Of a stretch of 36,600 nt of DNA, positions 8,001-16,309 are shown piece by piece. Where the stretch lies: NCBI RefSeq assembly GCF_900113085.1, contig NZ_FOOC01000016.1, forward strand, positions 1-36,600, in the 5' to 3' direction. Under the pieces are notes generated by a model that saw only the letters and a program-made list of their open reading frames with translations, was not told the origin of the DNA and ran no database searches. The translations under genes and the position numbers were made by a program. The stretch is from Fontimonas thermophila (GTDB lineage: Bacteria > Pseudomonadota > Gammaproteobacteria > Nevskiales > Nevskiaceae). Positions within the stretch are counted from its first letter, which is position 1, and each line of letters opens with the position of its first letter.

Positions 8001-9197
8001 GTGCACACCGCCAGCCCCAAGACCGTTTCCCTCGTCAGCCCCGACGTACTGGTGCAGCGCGCACGCGAGATGATCCCGCGCCTGAAGGCACGCGCCGCCC
8101 AGTGCGAGGCCCAGCGCCGCATACCGGACGAAACCATCGCCGAGATGCAGGAGGCGGGGTTTTTCCGCGTGCTGCAACCCAAGCTCTACGGCGGCTACGA
8201 GATGGATCCCCAGGTGTTCTACGACATCCAGATGGCGCTTGCCGAAGGCTGCATGTCCACGGCCTGGGTCTATGGCGTCGTCGGCGTGCACAACTGGCAG
8301 ATCGCGCTGTTCGATCCGCGCGCGGCGCAAGACGTCTGGGGCAAGGACACCAACGTACGCATCGCCTCGACCTACATGCCCAAGGGACAGGTCACGCCGG
8401 TTGAGGGCGGCTTCCGCTTCTCCGGGCGCTGGGGTTTTTCCAGCGGCATCGACCACTGCGACTGGGTGTTCCTCGGCGGTCTGGTGTTCAACGAGGGCCA
8501 GCCGCCCGAGTACCGCACTTTCCTGCTGCCGCGTTCGGATTTCGAAGTCATCGACACCTGGCACGTGATGGGCCTCAAAGGCACCGGCTCGAAGGACATC
8601 GTGGTCAAGGATGCGTTCGTGCCGGAATACCGCACACACAAGGCCTCCGACGGTTTTCTGGGAACCAATCCCGGACGCGAGACTTTCACGTCGGACTTGT
8701 ACAAGCTGCCGTTCGGACAGATCTTCGTGCGCGCGGTCTCGACCGCCGCGATCGGCGCGCTGCAGGGCGCGCTCGACACTTTCATCGATTTCGCCAGGGT
8801 GCGCGTCGGCGACATGGGCAACAAGACCGCGGAGCAAGGCCCGGCACAGCTCGCCGCGGCACAAACCGCAGTCGCGATCGACGAGATGAAGCTCGTCCTG
8901 CGCCGCAACTTCCAGGTGCTGCAGGAGAAAATCCGCAACAAGCAGCCGCTCGACGACATCCCGCAGCGCCTGCTGTTCCGTTTCCAGGCCGCGCAAGTGG
9001 TCGAGCGCTGTGCCCAGCACGCCTACCAACTGTTCTCGGCCTGCGGCGGGCGCGGCATCTTCACGGATTTCCCGTTGTACCGCTACGTCTTCGACATCTT
9101 TGCCGCGCGCGCGCACTACGCCAACAACCCCGACCAGTTCGGACGCAACTATGGCGCGGTGATGCTCGGCCGCGAGAACACGGACTTTTTCATCTAA
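8001..9197 (+). CDS. HsaA-like flavin-dependent monooxygenase (acyl-CoA dehydrogenase fold)
   Basis: These 398 residues have the acyl-CoA-dehydrogenase fold and resemble HsaA, the oxygenase that hydroxylates the phenolic A ring of 3-HSA during steroid degradation. Shared pieces include GFFRVLQPKLYGG, VVGVHNWQIALFD, FSGRWGFSSGIDHCDW, MGLKGTGSKDIVVKD and FVPEYR. The length equals the family's. The start is GTG 8001, with AGGAG at 7987-7991. The small flavin reductase partner (HsaB) is not in the window. It heads a plus-strand group with a KstD-like enzyme and an SDR. Related two-component monooxygenases act on other phenols, so a strictly steroid role is inferred from the neighbours. Confidence 0.82.
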   Translation: MHTASPKTVSLVSPDVLVQRAREMIPRLKARAAQCEAQRRIPDETIAEMQEAGFFRVLQPKLYGGYEMDPQVFYDIQMALAEGCMSTAWVYGVVGVHNWQIALFDPRAAQDVWGKDTNVRIASTYMPKGQVTPVEGGFRFSGRWGFSSGIDHCDWVFLGGLVFNEGQPPEYRTFLLPRSDFEVIDTWHVMGLKGTGSKDIVVKDAFVPEYRTHKASDGFLGTNPGRETFTSDLYKLPFGQIFVRAVSTAAIGALQGALDTFIDFARVRVGDMGNKTAEQGPAQLAAAQTAVAIDEMKLVLRRNFQVLQEKIRNKQPLDDIPQRLLFRFQAAQVVERCAQHAYQLFSACGGRGIFTDFPLYRYVFDIFAARAHYANNPDQFGRNYGAVMLGRENTDFFI

Positions 9198-9220
9198 GAA
9201 GCATGGACATCCTGTCCAGG

Positions 9221-9242
9221 ACCGCGCCGTCCCTGGCGCGGT
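9221..9242 (+). other. Intercistronic hairpin
   Basis: A perfect 8-bp stem (ACCGCGCC / GGCGCGGT) with a 6-base loop lies in the 73-base gap between the HsaA-like and KstD-like genes. No T-run follows, so it is not a classical terminator. It could stabilise or process the mRNA, or tune expression of the downstream gene. Confidence 0.35.
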
Positions 9243-9270
9243 GTTCCAAGACAAGCGGAAGGCGCAGGTC

Positions 9271-10998
9271 ATGAGTCAGGCGGGTTGGGATCAGGAATAC
9301 GACGTCGTCGTCGTCGGCTCCGGCGCCGGTGGCATGACCGCGGCGCTGTGCGCGCACGCGCACGGCTTAAGCAGCGTCGTCATCGAGAAATCCGACCGCT
9401 ACGGCGGCACGTCGGCGGTCTCCGGCGGCGGCATCTGGATCCCCTGCAATGACGACATCGCCAAGACCGGGGGCAGCGACTCCTACGAGCAAGCGCTGAC
9501 CTATCTCAAGCATCTGATCGGCGACAGCGTCCCGCAGGCGCGCATCGAGGCCTACCTGAAGAACGCGCCGGAGATGGTGCGCTACCTCGCCCGCACGTTC
9601 GACGTGCACTTCCACAACGTCCCCAAGTATCCGGACTACTACCCGAACGTCCCCGGCGGCAAGGAAGGCTGGCGCTCGATGCAACCGCAGGCTTTCGACG
9701 CGCGCCTGCTCGGACCGGAGTTCGACCGGCAGCGCGAGCCCATCCCCGGGACCTTGCTGATGGGTCGCATCGCGATGGACCAGATCGAGGCGCACACGCT
9801 GTTCTCGCGCGGACCCGGCTGGGTGGGACTCACGCTCAAGCTCATGCTGCGCTACTGGCTCGACTTCGGCTGGCGCCGCCGCACCCATCGCGATCGCCGC
9901 CAGGTGCTCGGCCAGGGGCTGGTCGCGGCCCTGCGCCACGCCATGCTGCGCCGGGACATCCCGCTACAGCTCAACACCGCGCTTTCGTCGCTGATCGAGG
10001 ACGGCGGGCGCGTGATCGGGCTCGTCGTCGAGCAGAACGGGCGCACGCTGCGCTACCGCGCGCGTCACGGCGTGGTCCTCGCCTGCGGCGGCTTCGAATC
10101 CAACCAGCAGATGCGCGAACGCTATCTGACCCAGCCGACGCAGGCGCGCTGGACCGCGGCACCGCCGATCAATCACGGCGACGGCATCCGCGCGGCGCAG
10201 GCCCTCGGCGCCCGGCTCGGCCACATGGACTGGGTCTGGGGATCGCCAACCGTGTACAAGCCCGGTGCGCCGCCGCAGGTTGCGCTGTTCGTCGAACGCG
10301 GCATGCCCGGCTGCGTGGCGGTGAACAAAAAAGGCCGGCGCTTCGTCAACGAGGCTGCGCCGTATCCGGACTTCCGCAACGCGATGTATGCCGACGACGC
10401 CAAGGGCAACGGCACCATCCCGTGCTGGCTCGTGTTCGACGCAACCTTCCGCTACAAGTACCCGATGGGCATCTTCCTGCCGGGACAGATCCAGCCGGAC
10501 CACAAATTACCCAAGGACTGGCTCGACCGGATCTACTACCGTGCCGACACCCTCGATGCGCTCGCCGCCAAGATCGGCGTCGATGCCGCGGGCCTGAAAG
10601 ATACGGTCGCGAAGATGAACGCCTACGCCCAGACCGGTGTCGATCCGGAATTCCACAAGGGCGACACCGCGTTCGACCGCTATTACAGCGACCCCAGCGT
10701 CAAGCCCAACAGCTGTCTCGGCCCGATCGTCAAACCGCCGTTCTACGCCGTGCCGCTGTGGCCGGGCGAGATCGGCACCAAGGGGGGGCTGGTCACCGAC
10801 GAACACGCGCGCGTGCTGCGCGAGGATGGCAGCTTGATCGGCGGCCTCTACGCGGTCGGCAATACCGCCGACGCGGTCATGGGCCCGACGTATGCGGGCG
10901 CCGGCTCGACGCTGGGTCCGGCGATGACGTTCGCGTACATCGCGGCGCGCGACCTCGCCGCGCAGGCGGCCGCATCCGGCATCAGGGCCGCGGCATGA
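9271..10998 (+). CDS. 3-ketosteroid-delta1-dehydrogenase-like flavoprotein (KstD family)
   Basis: This 575-residue FAD protein has an N-terminal dinucleotide fold (VVVVGSGAGG, residues 12-21, then EKSDRYGGTSAVSGGGIW). Its C-terminal flavin/active-site segment is PTYAGAGSTLGPAMTF, with Y541 placed like the catalytic Tyr of KstD enzymes. KstD removes the C1 and C2 hydrogens of 3-ketosteroids. Together with 9-alpha-hydroxylation this opens ring B. The start is ATG 9271 with GGAAGG eight bases upstream; GTG 9241 gives a longer version without support. It lies 73 bases after the HsaA-like gene and 58 before an SDR, likely one operon. Other 3-keto substrates remain possible. Confidence 0.85.
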   Translation: MSQAGWDQEYDVVVVGSGAGGMTAALCAHAHGLSSVVIEKSDRYGGTSAVSGGGIWIPCNDDIAKTGGSDSYEQALTYLKHLIGDSVPQARIEAYLKNAPEMVRYLARTFDVHFHNVPKYPDYYPNVPGGKEGWRSMQPQAFDARLLGPEFDRQREPIPGTLLMGRIAMDQIEAHTLFSRGPGWVGLTLKLMLRYWLDFGWRRRTHRDRRQVLGQGLVAALRHAMLRRDIPLQLNTALSSLIEDGGRVIGLVVEQNGRTLRYRARHGVVLACGGFESNQQMRERYLTQPTQARWTAAPPINHGDGIRAAQALGARLGHMDWVWGSPTVYKPGAPPQVALFVERGMPGCVAVNKKGRRFVNEAAPYPDFRNAMYADDAKGNGTIPCWLVFDATFRYKYPMGIFLPGQIQPDHKLPKDWLDRIYYRADTLDALAAKIGVDAAGLKDTVAKMNAYAQTGVDPEFHKGDTAFDRYYSDPSVKPNSCLGPIVKPPFYAVPLWPGEIGTKGGLVTDEHARVLREDGSLIGGLYAVGNTADAVMGPTYAGAGSTLGPAMTFAYIAARDLAAQAAASGIRAAA

Positions 10999-11056
10999 GC
11001 GGCCCGGTTACTGCGCATCGCACATCGGCCGCGCACACCCGCGCAAAGGACAGCAT

Positions 11057-11812
11057 ATGGCTCGCCTGAGTGGACGTATCGCACTGGTCACCGGCGCGGG
11101 ACAGGGCGTGGGCCAGGGCATCGCCTTTGCGCTCGCCGCCGAGGGCGCCGCAGTCGCCGTCGCCGGGCGCACCCGTTCCAAACTCGACGCCACCGTCGCC
11201 GAAATCGAAGCACGCGGCGGCAGGGCGCTCGCCGTCGAATGCAACGTGCGCGATGCCGCCTCGCTCGCATCCTGCGTGGACCGCGTCGTCCGCCACTTCG
11301 GCGGGCTCAACATCCTCGTCAACAACGCCCAGGAAGTGCCGCTCGGCACGCTCGATACCGTCACCGACGAAGCCTTCATCGCCGGTTGGGAATCGGGGCC
11401 GCTTGCGACCTTCCGGCTGATGAAACTCTGCCATCCGTATCTCAAGGGCGGCGGCTGCATCATCAACTTCGGCTCGTCGGCGGCCAAGCGCTGGGATCTC
11501 GCCGGCTACGGCGCCTATGCCGCGGTCAAGGAGGCGATCCGCCAGCTCACCCGCGCGGCCGCCTGCGAATGGGCGCGTGACGGCATCCGCACCAATGCAA
11601 TCCTGCCGCTTGCCGATTCACCGGCGATGCAGGGGTGGACGCGCGCGCGCCCGCAGGAAGCCGCCGCCTTCATCGCCACGATTCCGCAAGGTCGTGTCGG
11701 TGATTGCGAAGACGACATCGGCCGCTTCGTCGTCGCCCTGTGCTCGGACGACTGCCGCTACATCAACGGCCAGTCGATCGGCGTCGATGGCGGACAGGCC
11801 TATCTCGGCTGA
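11057..11812 (+). CDS. Short-chain dehydrogenase/reductase (SDR) 1
   Basis: This is a classical SDR of 251 residues with the cofactor motif TGAGQGVG (12-19), the NNA segment and the catalytic YAAVK (Y154, K158) preceded by serines 140/141. It oxidises or reduces a hydroxyl/keto group with NAD(P). The start ATG follows AAAGGA. It is the third gene of the HsaA-like/KstD-like group and probably acts on an intermediate of the same pathway. The acidic or basic residue that would decide NAD against NADP is an Arg at the end of beta-2 (AGRTRSK), which favours NADP. The substrate cannot be named. Confidence 0.88.
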   Translation: MARLSGRIALVTGAGQGVGQGIAFALAAEGAAVAVAGRTRSKLDATVAEIEARGGRALAVECNVRDAASLASCVDRVVRHFGGLNILVNNAQEVPLGTLDTVTDEAFIAGWESGPLATFRLMKLCHPYLKGGGCIINFGSSAAKRWDLAGYGAYAAVKEAIRQLTRAAACEWARDGIRTNAILPLADSPAMQGWTRARPQEAAAFIATIPQGRVGDCEDDIGRFVVALCSDDCRYINGQSIGVDGGQAYLG

Positions 11813-11827
11813 CCCGGACCGGCGGCT

Positions 11828-12075
11828 TCACAGGCGCAACCGGCCGGTGCGGATGCGCTGCGGGTGATCGCCGACCGGCACGCTGGCGATTTCCCGCGCC
11901 TCGTCGAAGGAAATCACCGACACGCGGTCCTGCTCGCTGACCGAAACGTAGCAATACCGGCCATCGGCACTCTCCGTGGCCCAGTAAGGCTTGGCCCCGA
12001 GAGGCGTGTCGGCGAGCGGGATCGTGCGGGATTCAACGTCGCGCGATCGACGATCAGCAGTCGCCGCGCCTGCAC
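11828..12075 (-). pseudogene. Frameshifted C-terminal remnant of a YVTN beta-propeller protein
   Basis: Between the SDR and the next gene, the minus strand encodes [21 protein letters not shown], then [22 protein letters not shown], with a stop at 11828-11830. This is the style of a YVTN/YncE-type beta-propeller C-terminus. The preceding part, [10 protein letters not shown], lies in a different frame around 12036-12075, so at least one frameshift separates the pieces. No start or earlier blades are present. The remaining bases to 12183 hold nothing else recognisable except the ribosome site of the next gene. The original protein was probably a periplasmic propeller of about 350 residues. It now looks like a decayed relic. 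Confidence 0.5.
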
Positions 12076-12183
12076 CCGCCGATGGAGACAGATTTCCCAC
12101 TGCCACGGCTCGCACCATCGGACGAGGCGGCGACGCCGGCGGGCGCCGACGATACCGCCGCATTCGCCGTCGTGGAGTCCGCC

Positions 12184-13404
12184 ATGCCAGCTTCCGTCTT
12201 TTCGCCACTCCGTATCGGGCCGCTGACGCTGCGCAACCGTTTCATCAAGTCGGCCACCAACGAAGGGATGGCCAAGGGTGGCGTGCCGTCGAAACTGCTG
12301 GTCGAACACCACCGGCGCATCGCCGCCGGCGGCGCGGCGATGACGACGGTCGCTTACTGCGCGGTGGAACCGGACGGCCGCACCTTCGAAGACCAGATCA
12401 CGCTCGATGCGGCGAGCATCCCGCATCTGCGCGTGCTCGCCGAAGCGGTACACCGCGAGGGGGCTGCGGCCTGCGCGCAGATCACGCACGGCGGCGCCTT
12501 CACCTTCCTGCCCCGCCTGCAGAACACCCGATACCCGCTGAGCGCCTCCGGCGGCTTCAACGCGGCGGGCGTCATCAGTGGCCGGCTGCTGAAAACGGCG
12601 ATGTCGGTATCCGAGATGAACACTCTGGCCGCGCGCTTTGCCGATGCCGCGCGGTGCGCGCAGAACGCCGGTTTCGACGCCGTCGAGATCCACATGGGCC
12701 ACGGCTATCTGCTCAGCCAGTTCCTCTCGCCGAAATACAACCGCCGCCGCGATGCCTACGGCGGCACGCCGGATCGGCGCGCGCGCTTCCCGGCGCAGGT
12801 CCTGCAGCGCGTGCTCGATGCGGTCGGATCCAGGCTCGCCGTGAGTTGCAAGATCAGCGTGACCGAAGGCTTTGCCGGCGGCGCCACCGCCGCCGATGCG
12901 GTGGAAGTGGCGCGCGTGCTGGAGCGCACAGGCGCGCATCTGCTGGTGCTCTCCGGCGGCATGAACGTGGAATCGCCATGGGCGATCTTCGGCAGCAATC
13001 TGCCGGCCGCCGCGGTGGAGACGATCCAGAATCCCGTGGTCAGGCTCGCCACCCGCCTGATGCGGCTGTGGGAACCCAAAATCACCTTCCGCGAGCTTTA
13101 TCTCCTCGAACATTCGCGGCAGGTGCGCGCCGCGGTTACGCTCCCGCTCGCCTATCTCGGCGGCGTCCAATCGCTCGCGGCCGCGCAGCGGGTGCTGGAT
13201 GAAGGCTTCGACGGCATCGCCATGGGCCGGGCGCTGATCCATGACCCGGATCTGGTCAACAAATTCCGCGATGGCCGCGCGACGGTCTCCGGCTGCACCG
13301 CCTGTAACGCCTGTGTGGTGGCGATGTACTCGCCCGGCGGTACGCGCTGCGTCCTCGGCCCGGAGAACGATGCTGCCCTCAACCGCAGACCGGCGGCGTC
13401 GTGA
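12184..13404 (+). CDS. NADH:flavin oxidoreductase, Old Yellow Enzyme / dienoyl-CoA-reductase N-domain type
   Basis: The protein has 406 residues and an FMN TIM barrel: [23 protein letters not shown] at the start, [14 protein letters not shown] and NRRRDAYGG in the middle, and YLGGV...[14 protein letters not shown] for phosphate binding. The end has a cysteine cluster (CTACNAC, then a Cys 12 positions later) like the 4Fe-4S site of FadH-type 2,4-dienoyl-CoA reductases. The usual C-terminal FAD/NAD domains are absent. It reduces activated C=C bonds, which suits an enone or dienone intermediate. The start ATG has GGAG six bases upstream. Its last 26 bases overlap the end of the convergent hydrolase gene. 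Confidence 0.85.
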   Translation: MPASVFSPLRIGPLTLRNRFIKSATNEGMAKGGVPSKLLVEHHRRIAAGGAAMTTVAYCAVEPDGRTFEDQITLDAASIPHLRVLAEAVHREGAAACAQITHGGAFTFLPRLQNTRYPLSASGGFNAAGVISGRLLKTAMSVSEMNTLAARFADAARCAQNAGFDAVEIHMGHGYLLSQFLSPKYNRRRDAYGGTPDRRARFPAQVLQRVLDAVGSRLAVSCKISVTEGFAGGATAADAVEVARVLERTGAHLLVLSGGMNVESPWAIFGSNLPAAAVETIQNPVVRLATRLMRLWEPKITFRELYLLEHSRQVRAAVTLPLAYLGGVQSLAAAQRVLDEGFDGIAMGRALIHDPDLVNKFRDGRATVSGCTACNACVVAMYSPGGTRCVLGPENDAALNRRPAAS

Positions 13405-14326
13405 GTTGCGCGCGGCTCCCGCCGGCGGGACTCGATCCGCTCGGCTGCAAGCTGCGGTTGGCTTCGACATGTTCCGCAATCCACGCCGCGAGCGCGCGCG
13501 GCTGGGCGAGCGGCAGCCAGTGCCCGGCATCGACCTCGCGCCGGTGCAGGCGCGGAACCATGTCGGCGAGATCGTCGAACAAGGCCGGCCGCACATAACG
13601 GTCGCGCAGCGGCACGATCAACTGCACCGGCACCTCGACCCGGCGCGGGCGGGGAGGCCGCAGCCGCGGTGCGAAATTGGCGCGGTAGAGCTTGACGCCG
13701 TGGCGGCCATCGCGCGCCCGCATCGGATCAGGCGGCACCGACACCGCTTCCGTGCGTGACAGCCACCACGGCCAGTGCGCGGCCAACCCGAGGCGCCACG
13801 GCAGGGCGCCAAGCCCCGGGATCAGAAAAGCGCCGATGTACCAGGAATGCGCGAGCTGGCGCAGCGCCCCGGCGATGTGCCGGAGGCGGCGGCTGGCGAG
13901 ACGGCGGCGCAGCCAGGCGCGCGCGTATTCGATGTCCGGACCGGAAATCGACGTGAAGCTGGCGATGCGGCCGGCGAGTGCTGGTGCGCTCAGCGCCGCC
14001 CAGGACTGGATCGATCCCCAGTCGTGGCCGACCAGGTGCACCATCTGGTGCGATCTGACCGCGTCGATGACCGCGGCCAGATCGCCGACCAGATGCTCCA
14101 GCGCATAGTCCGCCACCCGGCGCGGCGCGCTCGACCGCCCGGCGCCGCGCACGTCGTAGGCGACGACGTCATAACGGTCCGCCAGCGCCTCGGCGACGCC
14201 ATCCCAGACCGAGGCCCGGTCGGGATAACCGTGCACGAGCACGACCACCGGCCGGCCGTCGGCAATCCCCCATCGATACAGCGCAAGGCGCACGCCCGCA
14301 TGGTGCACGTAGTCGGTGACATCCAT
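13379..14326 (-). CDS. Epoxide-hydrolase-like alpha/beta hydrolase
   Basis: These 315 residues have the HGYPD oxyanion motif (32-36) and the nucleophile elbow GHDWGS with Asp102, as in epoxide hydrolases and haloalkane dehalogenases. The RGAGRS strand precedes it and the late DAGHW supplies the catalytic His. No signal peptide is seen, so it is cytoplasmic. ATG 14326 is preceded by GGGAG; a longer version from 14377 lacks support. It could open an epoxide or cleave a C-C or ester bond of a catabolic intermediate. It is the last gene of a minus-strand group with a methyltransferase and an SDR (95-base gap). Confidence 0.82.
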   Translation of the reverse strand: MDVTDYVHHAGVRLALYRWGIADGRPVVVLVHGYPDRASVWDGVAEALADRYDVVAYDVRGAGRSSAPRRVADYALEHLVGDLAAVIDAVRSHQMVHLVGHDWGSIQSWAALSAPALAGRIASFTSISGPDIEYARAWLRRRLASRRLRHIAGALRQLAHSWYIGAFLIPGLGALPWRLGLAAHWPWWLSRTEAVSVPPDPMRARDGRHGVKLYRANFAPRLRPPRPRRVEVPVQLIVPLRDRYVRPALFDDLADMVPRLHRREVDAGHWLPLAQPRALAAWIAEHVEANRSLQPSGSSPAGGSRAQLTTPPVCG

Positions 14327-14421
14327 CGTCCATCGCTCCCGGGCGGGCCATGCCGCATGACCCGCACTGGCATTCATACAGGGTTTGGCCGCACACCGTA
14401 GTGGCGGCAGGAACGCGACGA

Positions 14422-15264
14422 TTATGTCCGCGCTTCGAGGATGCGCACACGGTCACCCCCGCGCACGGCGGCGAGCGCGCGCGTGGCTTCGAGCGTCTGG
14501 GTGCGGTGCACTTTGATGTGCCGGAATCCGATCCGGCGCAGGCGCTCGCGGACCTGCGCCGGGTTCTGGAAATGCACGTACATGCGGCCGCGCACGAACA
14601 GTTCGAGAATCTTGCCGAAGGCGAGCATGCCGACGTTGCGGTTCTCTTGCAGCAGATACAGATCGGACAGATACAGCCCGGCCGGAAACTGCCGCATAAC
14701 CTGTGCGATGCGCCGCCAGACACCGGCGGCGGTGTCCGGATCGAGGTAGTTCATCAGCCCCTCGGTGATGATGGCCACGCCCTGGTTGGGATCGAGCGTG
14801 CGTGCCACCGCGGCGAGCGAACGCGCCCCTTCCTCGGCCAGCGCATCGAGCTCGACGACACGATGCCGGGCCGACAACCAGCCCGCGTTTTCGAGCAATC
14901 GTCGTTTGGTTGCCACCATCGCCGGCAGATCGGTTTCGAGATAGGTGATGCGCTCGCCATAGCGCTGGCGCATGCGCAAGCCGCGCGCCGACAGACCGGC
15001 GGCGATCTCGATGATCTGCGTGACTTCTCCGGCATCGATCGCGCGCATCAGCACCGCGTCGATCCCCTTGTGGCGGGCCAGCATCATCGCATCCAGCGAA
15101 ACGCCGCTGAGCACGCGGGTGAGCCGGGTGAGCGCGCGAAAGCCGCGGTCCAGCCGCCGGCCTTGCGGCGTGACCAGCTCGGCGGGCGACAGGCCGTGGC
15201 GGTACCAGAGATATCCGGTGGCGTAGGCCGTGGGGCTGATGCGGTCGGTCGGGTCGGCGCGCAT
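14422..15264 (-). CDS. SAM-dependent methyltransferase, leucine-carboxyl-methyltransferase-like
   Basis: This 280-residue protein is of the LCM/PPM type. It has an N-terminal helical part (TAYATGYLWYRHGLS), the SAM loop IIEIAAGLSARGLRM, and the late motif AIITEGLMNYLD. Members methylate a carboxyl or hydroxyl oxygen of proteins or polyketides. In this cluster a small-molecule acid or phenol is conceivable but unproven. The only in-frame ATG that fits is 15264. It begins 8 bases after the SDR stop, so the two are almost certainly co-transcribed. A methyltransferase is unusual among degradation genes; it could mask or store an intermediate. Confidence 0.78.
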   Translation of the reverse strand: MRADPTDRISPTAYATGYLWYRHGLSPAELVTPQGRRLDRGFRALTRLTRVLSGVSLDAMMLARHKGIDAVLMRAIDAGEVTQIIEIAAGLSARGLRMRQRYGERITYLETDLPAMVATKRRLLENAGWLSARHRVVELDALAEEGARSLAAVARTLDPNQGVAIITEGLMNYLDPDTAAGVWRRIAQVMRQFPAGLYLSDLYLLQENRNVGMLAFGKILELFVRGRMYVHFQNPAQVRERLRRIGFRHIKVHRTQTLEATRALAAVRGGDRVRILEART

Positions 15265-15272
15265 GCAGATGC

Positions 15273-16052
15273 TTACACGCCCGGTGCGCCGGGAAAGCCG
15301 GCGTAGTACTGCCCGGTGAGCATGCCGCCATCGACGGCGATCTCCGCGCCACACAGATACGACGATTCGTCGCTGGCGAGGAACAGGTTGACGTAAGCCA
15401 CCTCCAGCGGCTCGCCGACACGCTGCAGCGGCACCATCGTATAGCGCTTGTTCACCTCGGCCTTGGGCTCGGCGTAGGGATTGCCCATCGCGGTATCGAT
15501 GCCGCCGGGATGCACGGAATTCACGCGCACACCCTTGTGCCCGAATTCCATCGCCGCCACCTTGGTGAATCCGCGCACGGCCCATTTGCTCGCGCTGTAG
15601 GCGCCCAGGCCGTTTGCACCCTTCATGCCATCGACGGACGAAACGTTGATGATCGAGCCGCGGCCGCGCGCGACCATCTGCGCACCGGCCAGCTTGGTGC
15701 CGAAAAAGCAGCCGACGAGATTGACTGCGAGAATGCGCTCGAACTCGGCCTTGCTCGTGTCGGCGATGGTCTTGAACAGCAGCACGCCGGCATTGTTGAC
15801 CAGCACGTCCACCGGCGCGAAGGCCTGCGCCGTCTGCGCCAGCAGCCGCTGCCAGCCTGCCTCGTCGGTCACATCGTGATGGACGAAGCGCGCCGCCTGC
15901 CCGAGCTCGGCGGCGAGCCGTTCGCCTTCGGCATCGAGCACGTCGGCGATGACCACACAGGCCCCGTGCTCGACGAACAGCCTGGCCGTCGCCGCACCCA
16001 TGCCGCGCGCACCGCCGGTGATGATCGCCACCTTGCCCTGGAGCCGCTTCAT
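15273..16052 (-). CDS. Short-chain dehydrogenase/reductase (SDR) 2
   Basis: This classical SDR has 259 residues, with TGGARGMG (12-19), Asp at the end of beta-2 (IADV, suggesting NAD), NNAG, and YSASK after the serines in NVSSVDG. It is close to hydroxysteroid-dehydrogenase-like SDRs (3-alpha/20-beta type), judged by HPGGIDTAM and LFLASDESSYLCGAEIAVDGG. The ATG at 16052 has an excellent GGAGGAGG ribosome site. It leads the minus-strand group with the methyltransferase and epoxide-hydrolase-like gene. It is divergent from the second TonB receptor, with 257 bases between. Confidence 0.88.
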   Translation of the reverse strand: MKRLQGKVAIITGGARGMGAATARLFVEHGACVVIADVLDAEGERLAAELGQAARFVHHDVTDEAGWQRLLAQTAQAFAPVDVLVNNAGVLLFKTIADTSKAEFERILAVNLVGCFFGTKLAGAQMVARGRGSIINVSSVDGMKGANGLGAYSASKWAVRGFTKVAAMEFGHKGVRVNSVHPGGIDTAMGNPYAEPKAEVNKRYTMVPLQRVGEPLEVAYVNLFLASDESSYLCGAEIAVDGGMLTGQYYAGFPGAPGV

Positions 16053-16197
16053 CGCCACCTCCTCCGCTGCCATCGCCCATCCTGCGCGCGGACGACGCGC
16101 GCCGGCATCACCCGAACGCATGACCGCGTTTTCGAGCACGGCCGGCTCGTCCTTCCGGATGATGCCCTGCGCACGGCTGCGCAGTATCGGTAGGCAC

Positions 16198-16218
16198 CCT
16201 TGCCGGGCACCGGCAAGG
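16198..16218. repeat. Inverted repeat in a divergent promoter region
   Basis: An 8-bp perfect palindrome (CCTTGCCG / CGGCAAGG) with a 5-base spacer sits in the 257-base region between the divergent SDR 2 and second TonB receptor genes. It could be an operator for a local regulator or a small mRNA hairpin in the receptor leader. No regulator gene is present in the window. Confidence 0.35.
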
Positions 16219-16309
16219 CGACGTCCACGGCCCGAGGAGGCGACGGGACCCGACCCGCTGCGCCGCGGTTTTGAGGACACCGACACAAACGACCACAGGA
16301 GTCAGGCAC

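Noticed and set aside
11914-13596. Minus-strand open frame of about 560 codons opposite the Old-Yellow-Enzyme-like gene
   Set aside because: It has no recognisable domain; the plus-strand frame carries clear FMN-enzyme motifs. Only its downstream end touches the YVTN remnant, which is treated separately.
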